64,000 bases of DNA from Aradus depressus (Eukaryota > Arthropoda > Insecta > Hemiptera > Aradidae). Under the pieces are notes generated by a model. That model was not told where the DNA came from and searched no databases. It saw only the letters and a list, made by a program, of their open reading frames with translations. The DNA lies in contig OY759221.1 of assembly GCA_963662175.1 (NCBI GenBank), positions 16,768,027 through 16,832,026 on the forward strand, given 5' to 3'. The position numbers were made by a program, and so were the translations under genes. Numbering within the stretch: position 1 is the stretch's first letter; each line of letters begins with the position of its first letter. This document shows positions 35,301 to 48,610 of this stretch, in pieces.

Positions 35301-38300
35301 AAAAGTTATCTAACTTCTATCCAACTCATCATACTTAGACTTGTTTTGTTTAATGGCAGAAGGTAACAAATGGAGTTGCCAAAGAACCTTTGGGACACTA
35401 CCAGCTTGTTCATTGTCAGTTGTGAACAAACATACAGAGTACAAAACAGATTTTCATTGATCATTGAAACAAACTTTTGTATAAAACGACTTCTGTATCC
35501 ATGGAGTCCCATTCCCAATCACGCTAAAAGGAACGCAATATTAATGTTCGAACAAGTAAATCTCAGTTTGCTAAATTTGATGTTAGTTCGTTGTTCCAGC
35601 CAAAATAAATATTTAACTATTTTAGATGGAACAATAAATGTTTTATGATAATTTAAGTAAACATTTTGTTTTTTGCAGGAGGTTACAAATGGAGTTCCTA
35701 AAGAACTTATAAAAGGTATTGGGTTTGACGCTACCTGCTCACTGGCTGTTGTGGACAAACATGGAGAACCTCTTAGTATAAGCCCTCAAGGTAAATTTTA
35801 AAATTATTTTATTATTTTTTGTTTAGTTCATCGCATTTTAGATATGTGAATGTATTACATCACAGAAAGAAGTGAAATTGCTGCTTCGATAAATCATCGG
35901 AGAAAAAATTCCTTTTTCGTCGGTTTGTCGGATGTCCGAAATTACTTGTGTTCATATTGTCAACTGAAGCTAGTAACGTTTTTCTTTCCAAATCTGCTTC
36001 ACTGATATTGATACCAGAGCGCTCTTTCGTCGCTCTGGTCGACATGAGCCCGATTCTACTGCGAGAGTTTTTATTCATCTAGGGTGAGGGGTCTGACATC
36101 GTACAGTCTCGGGATTATCGCTTAACGTTCCATCTGAAAAACGATGTGCTCAAGGTTTTTCACCACTCAGATAGAAAAGCTAAACCACCTGTTTAGCTTG
36201 TCTAAAATTTCACAAATTCCTATTTTTCATTTGCAAATTACCATAAATGGATAAACTAATCGCAAAATGTTAAATAACAAGAGATTCAGTGTTGCTCAAG
36301 TCCGTTCTAATTCTGCAATAATTATTTAAGGCCCCTTATTTTTCTGAGTCTCATGTTTATTCTGATCAAACTGAACTTCAATACATGTATATATAATATA
36401 ATATTTGTATTTATTTATGCTTCTATTAGTGCTTATTTAATTATATTGTCCACAATATATTCATATATTTTCTTCTACCAAAGGTGAACAAGAGCAAAAT
36501 GTCATCATGTGGATGGACCACAGGGCGCAGGAAGAGGCGGATTTTATAAATTCCTTAAAACATCGCCTTCTCAACAATGTTGGAGGCAAAATATCTTTGG
36601 AAATGGAAATACCAAAATTATTATGGTTGAAAAAAAATTTACACTCACAATGTTGGAAGTTGGCTGACAAATTTTTTGATTTACCTGATTTTCTTACCTG
36701 GAAAGCCACTGGCTCTGACTCAAGGTTTGTATTTTTTTTTACTTTCTCAGATATACGAAGAATAGGAGGGGGAGTTATGTAATCGGTCAGATATTCGATG
36801 TTTTCTACGTAATTTTTTGTTTTCCGAACATTTCAAAAATGTCAAAAAATGAGTGTGCTTTGAATTTATATACAAAATGTCGTGTCAATACATTCATTGC
36901 AACGGCAGTTATTAGAGTTTTTGTGTTAAGCCTCCCCCCTAACCGATTTGGCTGAAAATCAATAGGTGTCGTCCTTAGAGGGTTTTGAATACACATATAA
37001 AATTTCAATGTAGAAGGAAATCGAGGTTCTGTAAAAGAAAATTCAAAATTTGGCCAACGTTTCGAAAACTATTTATTTTCTTCTTCAGGGCCTTATAATG
37101 ACTTGAGTGGACGTGTGTGGTGAAGGTGTTGTCAGTTTGTGTACACACACATTTTGAATTTTCTTTTACACGACAAAACCTCGATTTCCTTCTACATTGA
37201 AAAGATACTGTCGACTCTATTAATCAATATAAAATTTCTTGTCGATATTCTATCTATTTGGAGTTATCGTGTTAACAGACAGACGGACATTTTTTTTTCA
37301 GTTTTGGAATCAGGAGTTCCGAAATTTCGTTAAATAATTCGTTCTGGGGAAGTACTTTGCCGGAAATCATCGACGTATTTTTTATTATTCTTGAACGTAA
37401 TTCATGGCACAATTACAATGTTTAAAGGGTTTCGAAGTAAATTATGTTGTAATAAAAATATGAAACTAAATTTAACAATAATTGTTACTATTAATAATTA
37501 TTATTAATAGTTATTTTAACTGATATAAGTGTACTATTTAAAAAAATAAGTATATCGTTCGAAAATATTCTATAATTATCACTTTTGTTACTTAATTTTA
37601 AATGTTTTCTTGTACTATATTGTTTTTCAGATCTTTATGTTCAGTTGTATGCAAATGGATGTATGACGCGTCAGATGATGGTACACAATGTTGGAATGAA
37701 GAATTCATGAATGATATAGGGCTGGGAGATCTGTTATTGAACAGTGCTTCTAAAATAGGTAACACATGGTGTTTGAAACACGTTTAGTTCAAAAGTGTGA
37801 TGTAGAAATACATTTTGGATCGAATATTTGATTGAGAGATCAGAAGCTCTGAAACATATTGTTTCATCAATCTCTCAACCCCAATCTAGAAAAAAACTTT
37901 GCAGAAAAAATAAAAATATTTGGGGATAGACTTGGTTAGACTACAACAAGTTTTTTGGAGACATAACTAACGATACAGTGATGGCTGGCGCAAACATTAG
38001 GACAAATTTCTCTGATATAACTTCGTGACCGAGTTAATTAGTTATCAATGTTACAATAATGAGGAGTGTCTTATAATTTTGAAAATTTTGCTTCGCTATT
38101 ATTTCGTTTCGAACAACTAAAAAATATGAAAAATAAATCAAAAACAAACTTTATATATTACCTACTACTTTATAACTATATTTATGTATTAAAAATAATG
38201 CGTTCTAATTTTGAATGATAGTAATTATTAAAATCTTGATAAAAATGTAATCTACAATATAATAAAGTGTTTACTGTAGAAGGAATATGAAAAATAATTC

Positions 38301-41300
38301 AACCAATCACTTTTCTTACAATTCCTTCCCTCCCTTCTCGAATTCTTTTTCTACTGGCATTCATTCATTAAATTCATGCGTTGGCTTTAACTTGCTGCGT
38401 ATTGGTTCTAAATCTGAGGACATATTGGAGGTTGGAACTGTTTTCGCGTAAATAAATCAAAAGGCTAAAAAATGGGTCCCCAGTTTCATTTTATCACAGT
38501 TTTCGGCATATATCTTGCAAACGAAGTGGCCTGCAAAAAATGTTATTGTATATAAAATATGCCTTTCAGTTTTCTCTACAACTTTTGTTTGTTGAGTTTT
38601 TTTATTTAATCAATAATATAAGAGTTATTAGATAAAATTTACTTAGACCCCGAAGTAAAGTAGACTTAATTTTCGTCCAATTTCTTGTAAAATTTAAACA
38701 GTTCTATAGAACATGTCACATTTTAATTCCAAATTTCTACTTCAAAGCTTCAATCATTTATGAATTAGAGCGCTCACAAAGTTCCCGTCATACATGTACA
38801 GTTCTAAATCATTGAGAAAATGCTCAAATCGGGTTTCAGAGGAGCTTGAAACTTAAAATTCAGTTGTTAAAGGTATAAAGAAGTAAAAACAAAAACGTAA
38901 ATCTTAGTGTGGTTTATGTCACCATTTTGAGACGATATGAATAATCACAAAACCTTACAGACAAAAATAGTTCATTTTAATAAGCCCTTCAAAATGGGAT
39001 GCTCGACACACATTACTGTATGCCCTCCATTAGGCGAATAAGCTGTTTCTTTTAAAAATCCGTTAAAAAATCAACAAAAAGTTATTAAATTTAACTAATG
39101 CCTTGAATTCGCCTATTGTAGGAGCGGTGGTGAAGTCTCCAGGTCAAGAGTGTGGAAGAGGGCTGACCCGGACAGCAGCGTCCCAGATGGGACTCTGTAC
39201 AGGCACCCCGGTGGCCACCTCCATAATAGATGCACATGCAGGCGGACTGGGTCTAGTTGGCTGCCATGCAGAGGACATCTCTCAAGATGTCACTTCCAGA
39301 CTTTGTAAATTTTTATTTATAACATTTCATTATTCCTAGTGTCATTTTACTTATTGAGTTAATCGTATATTATAAGATAAAAAAAAAGTTTATTTTAGAG
39401 GACATGACTAGTATTTCAGTAGACATTTTTGATGTGTAGCGATGTTACAAGATGTCTCTTTATAAGGTGAATGAAGTGATTTTCTTCCTGTTCAAATATA
39501 TTTTATTTTACAACTAGGAAGTCACATATGCTACCTAATTGTCAATAAACAGACATGGAAATTAAATTATTTTAAACGGAGCCTGTCTATAAGTATGTCT
39601 ACTTGTTAGTTATTGTAACTCATGCCCGGGCTTTAACTATAAGATATCGCCTCTTTTTCGTTGCTCTGTTGGACATGAGTTCGACTCTACTATGCGAATT
39701 CTACATTTTGTCTAGCCCAAATTTTTATTTATTTAGTGTAGGAGTCTATAACGAGTATCTGACATTGTACAGGTTCGGGACCATAGCTTAACGTCCCATC
39801 CGAAGGGCGGCGTGCTCTATCGTGCTTTATATAGTAGCTTCTGAATCCTCACACTAAATGTTGTGTCGATATATTACATTGACAGTTATTATGGTATTTG
39901 AGTCAGACTTCCTTTCACATATTCTGCTTCATCAGGCTTATCAATGTTGCCTCTTGTGATGCGATCGAAAGTATTTCCTTCTGCTGCAATTTGCAACGGA
40001 CAAATAATATACATTTTTGATGTGTAGCGATGTTACAGGATGATTTCGAGCGCACAAGAAGCAACATTGACTAGCCTAATGATGCGCAATATGCGAAACC
40101 GGTTGTAAAATAAAACAATTTTTGAACAGGATGTCAATCACCTTATATTTCAATAGTTTGTCTAATATCCTATGTTTTTGTGTTACAGCTCTGATCTGCG
40201 GGACTTCGACCTGCCAGATGGCCGTCTCCCGAACCCCTCGACCTGTTCCCGGCGTGTGGGGTCCCTACTGGAGCGCCATGGTACCTGGACTGTGGCTGAA
40301 TGAAGCTGGACAGAGTGCCACTGGCGCCTTAATCGATCACATACTCAGGTAGAACATCATATTCCGGCAAGACTTGAGCTCGAAACTCTTTTATTACTTT
40401 CTGTCATCAATACCCGAAATAGTAGTGGTATGGGTATTCAGTGGGTTGTAATTTTTATTCACTAAAAATTTTTATTCACTTAGCGCGGGGGTCTTTAACG
40501 AGTACCTGACATCGTACAGGCTCGGGAACATCGCTTAACGTCCCATCCGAAGGACGGCGTGCTTAAGTTTATTTTACCTCTCAGATAATATAAAATATAA
40601 ATTTCATAAGAGATAAAAACTTGTAAATTAAAAAAGAAAAACAACCTCTTATGTAGGTCAATTCACAATAGCTTCCCAGCGTGATTTCTTATTAGCAAAA
40701 TTATCGATAATATCATCTCATAATTTTTAGTTAGTTCAAACTCGATACATAAAAGACGAAAGAATTTAATCTTTAATATATATAGTATCAATATCAACTG
40801 AGTATTGATTTGATAAACATACTATTTACAAGTTAATTGATTTGTAGCGACCTATGTATCGGAGGATCCAACATGGATTTAGGAACTCACCATACAGCTT
40901 CCATTTACGGCCGACAGGTGCATCCAAGTCAGTCCTCAAGAAACCTTTGTACAAGCTTGTTTCGATTAAAATTGATGTCCCCAAATAAATGTGTTGGGTA
41001 TTAATATTATTAGAATTAAGACCCCAACAATTGGTGACCCCAACAATTGGTGACCCCGTATTGAACTGTTCAACATTATTTATAGTGATATTTCAAGTAA
41101 GTAGTGTAAAATGTCTACAAGTGAAAGTGGGACCGGTGCAGAAGCACATTTTCCTAACATGGCCGAAGCGAGCCACAACCTCGAAGCAAGTAAGGTTAGC
41201 ATTAAAATTCCCCCTTTTTGGCAACAAAAACCTGAAATATGGTTTTACCAAATTGAAGCACAATTTAATATTAATAAAATTACATCGGAGGAAACAAAAT

Positions 41301-44300
41301 TTAATTATGTGGTATCACAAATGGATCCGAAGTATATAGAAAACATTTGGGATATCATTCAAGGGACTGCTACAAATAAATATACTAGAGCTAAGGAAAC
41401 ACTTCTTAATATTTTTAAAGAAAGTGAACAATGTAAGATTAAGAAATTAATTACGGGATTAGATCTCGGAGATATGAGGCCTAGTCAATTATTGAGAAAA
41501 ATGCGGAACCTGGCTGGTACTGATATTTCTGACACAGTTTTAAAAACACTCTGGTTAGAAAAACTCCCAGATTCTATAAAGAATGTTCTCATTGTTAGTG
41601 AGGAAACTTTAGACAAAATAGCCATTATAGCTGACAAAATTGTGGAAATGAACCCACATAGAGACATATGTAGTGCTGATAGTAGACCCAGTCAAGATGC
41701 TCTAATTCAAGAATTGTTAACTAAAATTTCAAGCCTCGAGTTACAAATAAATGAAATCTCCGGTCGGTCTCGTTCTCACCACCGAGACCACAGTCGCAAC
41801 CGTGGTACTAGCAAACCCAGAAAACGATTTGACCCACAGGGTAAATATTGTTTTTTTCATTTCCAGTTTGGAAAAAAATGCTACCCTGATAAATGTCGTC
41901 AACCATGCGCCTGGAAAAGTCAGGAAAACTCCAACCTGCAGTAGAGATTGCGACGAGCTCTATTGCAGATAATATTGAAAATCGTCGAAATTTCCGCTTA
42001 TTTGTTAATGACAAAAAAACGGGTGGGCGATTTCTTATTGACAGTGGAGCCGATATTTCTTTAATTCCAGCCAAGGCTACAGATAAAATTACATCTTCTA
42101 ACTTTAAATTATATGCTGCAAACGGCACGTCCATACCTACCTACGGCGTCACATTGCTGACACTGGATCTAGGACTTCGTCGTGAATTTAGGTGGTTATT
42201 TATAAAAGCTGACATAACTCGAGGGATAATTGGTGCAGATTTCTTGAATCATTTTAACTTATTGATTGACTTACATAAACATAGATTAATTGATGCAGTC
42301 ACTAAACTTAGCACTTCAGGTAGTGTACTGGCTGTATCAGGAAACGAAGTCATTAGCACAATAAATAAGTCTCAAGCAAAGTTTGCACATCTGTTCACCT
42401 TATACCCTGAATTAACGAAGCCATCATTTTCGCCCAATCACACGAAACATAATATTCAACACTATATCACCACCACAGGATCTCCAGTGCATTGTAAGGC
42501 AAGACCTCTCGCTCCTAAACGATTACAACAGGCCAAACGGGAATTTCAATTTATGTTGGATCAAAATATTATCCGACCATCGAGTTCAGAATGGGCAAGT
42601 CCGTTACATGTAGTTGATAAAAAAGATGGATCTATCCGTCCTTGTGGTGATTATCGCTTATTAAATGCCAAGACCGTACCAGATAGATATCCTATACCTC
42701 GCATAGAAGACTTCCATCACATATTAAATGGAGCTACTATTTTTTCTAAAATAGATTTACATAAAGCATACTACCAAATTCCGATAGCAGAGGAAGACAA
42801 AAGCAAAACGGCTATAATTACACCTTTTGGTTTATACGAATTCAACGTTATGAGTTTTGGTCTCAGGAATGCCCCTTCCACCTTCCAACGATTTATTAAC
42901 ACAGTGTTTCATGGTTTGGATTTTGTTTTTCCGTTCATGGATGACATCCTGGTCGCTTCAGCTACGGAAGAAGAACACTGTGAACATCTTCGTCTTATTT
43001 TTGAACGACTACAACGTTTTGGTCTCCGCATTAATGCTTCAAAATCAGAGTTAGGTGTTGAAGAATTACAATTTTTGGGCTACTTGATCACGCAAGATGG
43101 TTCCAGACCAGTACCTGAGAAGGTAAAGGCAATCAGAGATTTTAAATTACCAGAGACAGTACAACAACTTCGTGCATTTCTAGGTGTCATTAACTTTTAT
43201 AGACGATATATAAGAAATGCAGCGGAAACTCAGGCTATCCTTCATGACTACTTAAAAGGTTCCAAGAAAAATGATAAAACTAAAATAGTCTGGACTGAGG
43301 AGGCTATACAACAATTTGAACGCTGTAAAGATGATTTAGTAGATGCTACACTCCTAACTTTTCCAGATTCACGATTTCCGCTGGCGGTTTTTACTGATGC
43401 GTCTGATATAGCAGTGGGAGCTGTATTACAGCAGCACGAACAATCCGGATGGAAACCTATCGCTTTTTATTCCAAAAAATTAAATGATGCTCAAAAAGCC
43501 TATAGTGCTTACGACAAGGAATTATTAGCAATTTATTTGGCAATTAAACAATTTAAGCATCTACTGGAGGCACAAACATTTACAATATTTACCGATCATA
43601 AGCCTATTACATATGCATTCTTCCAGAAAAATGATAAAGCATCGCCACGTCAAGTACGCCACTTACAATATATTTCGCAGTTTACAACCGACATTCGACA
43701 TATTAGTGGAAAAGCTAACATAGTGGCCGACACGTTTTCAAGACTTGAAGAAGTTTCAGTAATTGACTATGAAGAAATTGCTCGCAATCAAGAAAATGAT
43801 CAGGAATTACCAACATTATTACAAGACTCCAGTTTAAATATGAAACAATGTAACATAATGTCAAAAAAGCCTCTCTGGTGCGATGTAGCTACGAACAATA
43901 TCCGACCCTACATCCCAGAAGCGTTTCGCTACGAAATATTTAAGCAAATCCATAATTTGGCACATCCTGGAGTCAAAACAACAGTGAAACAAATAACGTC
44001 AAAATTCATATGGCCAGCCATCAAAAATGATATTAGAAAATGGACTCAAAGTTGCTTGAGTTGTCAACGCAACAAAGTGTCACGCCATACAAGGTCAGAA
44101 ATAGGGACGTTCGAACCACCGGATGGACGATTTAGTGTCGTTCATGTGGACGTCATTGGGCCATTATTGTTGGGGTCACCAATTGTTGGGGGCTTAATTC
44201 TAATAATATTAATACCCAACACATTTATTTGGGGACATCAACTTTAATCGAAACAAGCTTGTACAAAGGTTTCTTGAGGACTGACTTGGATGCACCTGTC

Positions 44301-47300
44301 GGCCGTAAATGGAAGCTGTATGGTGAGTTCCTAAATCCATGTTGGATCCTCCGATACATAGGTCGCTACAGATTTTTACAATTATCTACTGAAAATTTGA
44401 AAAATATAATCTTTCAAATTTGTCGCCCCTTCAAATTTTCCGCTCTAGACCAGGGCCTACTCAGCCTATTGCTAAATCCGACACTGCCTCTGTAGTGTTT
44501 ACCATTTGTATATAATTGTTTTGCTGTGTAATAAGTACCCTTTGACCTATAGACCTTTTCGACGACGCCTCATGAACAGTTCGGCCTGTTCTTCCTCTTA
44601 AACATGAAGAGCTAGATAAAATATCCGTGGTCGAAGAATTGAAGAAGGAATTTAGGGTTCTAGAAATGAGGGACGATCTATAAGGTTATTTGAGAGCATG
44701 TATAGAAACATTAGTTCGTATTGATTAGGTCGAGCTTTGAGGGTGTCTAGATTAAAATCTGGTGTGAGTTTGATGTGAGAAACTCTTCAAAAATTACTAG
44801 AAACGTTTCGGTTCTTTGTAGGTTTACCGATTTAAAGTTCTTTCTTATTGTTTCCAAAGGAAGATATGGTAGTTATTTCGAATCTGGCCTCCACCCGGAA
44901 TTGACTGTAGAAGAAGTTGTATAATAATATTTCGCCCTGTTTTTTGCGAGAAACAAAATACGAATTTTGTTTTTTTATATTCGCTTAAAATGTTTTCTTT
45001 CCTATTATAGTTTTTACTCTCTAGTTTTTACTTTTTTTTTTTATGTTCGCTTAAAAATCCAGTTTATGTATCCGAAGAAATAAAATGTTGACCCTCCCAT
45101 CTGTCCTTTCAGTGAAACAGTTCAGGTTCTCCTGATATAAAGAACCCCCATGGGGGAGCATAACAAAGATATCTAGTTACTAAAAAAAATATCTAGTTCA
45201 TTAGAAAAATTTATTTTTCAATATAAACGATATAATATGTGAATAAGATATGTTTTTTATGCTCCCCCACGGGGTTTCTCTATACCAGGAGAACCTGGAC
45301 TGTTTCACTAAAAGGACCGATGGGAGGGTGAACATTTTATTTTTTCGGATACATCAACTGGATTTTTGAAATTCTTACTGTGGTTTACTTATGCTCTAAT
45401 CCTAGATTATTTCATTCATTATTAAGTAAAATATAAAGAATAGTTGACATATTATATCGTTTATATTGAGAAATAATTTAGTTTATGAACTAGGTATATT
45501 ATTATTATTATTATTAGTTTTTTTTCCTTCCCCGACTTAATATTAATGTTTTCATGTTGCTGTTGATTATGCCAATTACTAAAAAAACATTGGGAGCGAT
45601 TTGGGGTGGAGGTCCGATTCGGAATAATTACCGAAGATATTATTTTAAAAATAAGATTTGTGTTGAGATAGTCACCTAGTGACCTCAGACATTCATACGT
45701 TCTTATAATTCTCTTTGATCAGATCTCATCCTGCCGGTGGTGAGGGAGGAGTGTCTACTACAGTCCGTCTGAACAGCCTTCTGGACAACCTGGCGGATAA
45801 AGGACCGATTGATGTGTTGTCTCGACACCTCCACGTCTGGCCTGACTTTCATGGCAACAGGTCCCCACTGGCCGACCCCAACCTTAGAGGCATGGTAAGG
45901 TATTTTGTAGTATCAAAAGTCGGAAGTAGCCTGCAGGACAAAAACAAATCTGTCTGCGTCTCTGAACACGATAACTGCCGATAGAATGAATGTATCGACA
46001 CGAAATTGTATATGTGACTCCAGAAGCCTCTAACAACGACACATATTGATTTTCAGTCAGATCGACTAAAGAGAAGGGAGGGATTAGAGGGGAGGCTTAA
46101 CATAAAAACTTTAATAACTACCGATAGAATGAATGTATCGACTCGAAATTTTGTATGTCTGACGAGAACGCTATACGAAAAACACATATACATTTTCAGC
46201 CAAATCGGCCAGAGGGAAGGGGGGATAAGGTGAGGGGCTTAATCCAAATACTCTAATAATGGTGCCGTTGTAATGAATGAATCGAAACAAAATGAAATCA
46301 AAACCCTATAAGGAAGACACTGATATTTACCCCAAAAAACTGGCGATGAAATGAATTTTTCGACTCAAAATTTAGTACGAGGATTTAGGAGCTCTTATGT
46401 AAGTCAACTATTGAATATTAGCGCAAACGGTCGACTGGGTTTGGAGGGGGAGCGAAAAGTTAATTGATTAATTTGTTCTGGGCAAGTACATTGCCGGGGA
46501 TTCACCGACGACTTTTTCATACCTAGTATGCAGACAATTTTGACGTTTGTTCGAATGATAGAATGTCTTTCATACTCCTAGTTCTTAAAGGCTTAAAATT
46601 TTCCATTCCAGATGATTATTTTAATAATAATATACTCTACACTAATACTGTGTGTGAATAATTATACACAATGAGCTACTTGTATCAAAACGAATTGCGA
46701 TTGGTTAGAAACTTCAGAAAATGCCGTAACGCTTCTAAAGTTACTTCGCAACCTCTTGAACTATTTAGTATTAAAAATAAAAGTGGTGCGTGACTGACAA
46801 TGTTCTTCCTCAGCATTAAACAACTAAATTTGCGTTCTCCACCCAAAACCAATCTGCCATTTGGTCTAAAAATCAAAGGTTGACTTACATAGGGACTCAA
46901 CTAAAACATATGTCGATACATTCATTACATCGAGAGATATTAGGATTAAGTCGGAAAACCGAAACAAGTTGTGTGGAAATGGTCTAAGATCAAACTCATT
47001 TAAACTGACCATACTTTTACAAGAGTAAAAAGAACAACGAGAATGACATAAGTGCAACTAAAAACTATAAGAAACATGATTTCAAAAATTGACATGTTTC
47101 GAAATACAAATACAATAAATTTACAATAAAATATTGTTTTTATAATTTAATGATCGAAATTTTAAAAATCCTCTTCTTCCCAGAAAATGTCTATTGTGTC
47201 TATATTTTTTATTATTCAGAGGGCGCCGGTAGCTCAGTGGTATGCGTGTTTGCCTTCTGAGCTCAAGGTTGTGGGTTCGAAACCCGGCCGAGGCCCTTAG

Positions 47301-48548
47301 TTTATTTTATTTGGGAGGTAAAATAAACTTAAGCACGCTTACCTTCGGATGGGACGTTAAGCGATGGTCCCGAGCCTGTACGATGTCAGGGACTCGTTAA
47401 AGACCCCCCTGCCCTAGGTGAATAAAAATTTAGGGTAGGCAAAATTTAGGACTCCCGCAGTAGAGTCGGGCTCATGTCCACCAGAGTAACCAAAAAGCGC
47501 TCTGGTAGTAGGCGATATGATTTCGTAGTTAAAGCCCGGGCATGAGTTTAACTAACTATTTATTAGAATTTTTGAGTTGAGCCCATCTTCTGATCCCCCT
47601 TCCATTTAGCCGGTTTTACGGAAAATGTATAGATGTCGTTCCTTATGGAGGATTGAATTTAAATATGAGATTTCACGATACATTCATTATATCGGCAGTT
47701 ATTAGAGTTTTTGTGTTAAGTTCCTCTCTTAATCCCCCCTTCTCGGTGGTAGTTTTGCCCGAAAATCAATAGGTATCGTATTTATGGAGTTCTGCGTACA
47801 CATATAAAATTTCATGTTGATACATTCATTTTAACGGGACTTACCGTATTCACAGACACGCACATATACTTTTTTCGTTTTGGTAAGAAGAGAGTCGCAA
47901 AACATGAAATACCGATGAAAACTCAACATTACATAACTTTTCTTATACTATAAATTGAGAAGTAAAAGAATGAAAATTGTCGAAATTGTAAATGTAAACG
48001 GTTATAGCGAATGTTTCGCAAGTCGTATTAGTCCTAATTATTTAATTGGTAATTTTAGCCATAATTTTTAATATTATTTTGTTTTATTTCAATTTTAGAT
48101 CTGCGGATTAGATTTGTCTTCAGGCGAAGAACAGCTGGCTGTTATATATTTGGCCACTATTCAAGCTCTTGCTGTAAGTATCTCCTGTATTATGCTCAGT
48201 ATTTATTGTGTGCATTGATCTTAGCAAACCATCCGTTCTTGAAAAATTAGGGAATAAATAAGATTTATCTTAATAAGATATTTATGATTTTATATACATA
48301 TATATTAATCATAAATGCCCGGATTTTAACTAGCGCTCTTTCGTCACTCTGGAGGACATGAGCCCGACTCTACTCTGGGAGTCCTAAATTTTGCCTACCC
48401 TAAATTTTTATTTGCCTATGGTAGGGGTTTTTAACGAATACCTGACATGGTATAGGCTCGGGACCATCGCTTAACGTCTCATCCGAGGGATGGCATGCTC
48501 TAGATATTTTCACCATAGTATTTAATGTATTTTCAAATTTATGATTTC

Positions 48549-48610
<62 letters not shown>

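Larger units (their letters stand above)
40843..44370 (+). mobile_element. Ty3/Gypsy LTR retrotransposon with inverted right LTR
   Basis: Left LTR 40843-41045 (203 bp, TGTAGCGACC...CCCCAACA), then a primer-binding-like 'attggtgaccccgtattg'. Gag and pol frames follow up to about 44167. The right LTR (44168-44370, also 203 bp) is the left LTR inverted, with two base differences, so its CA end touches pol and its TG end faces outward. The unit is flanked by gatt (40839-40842 and 44371-44374), a 4-bp target-site duplication. The integrase core and everything downstream are missing. It lies in FGGY intron 6, same orientation as the gene. High LTR identity implies recent origin. Confidence 0.93.
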
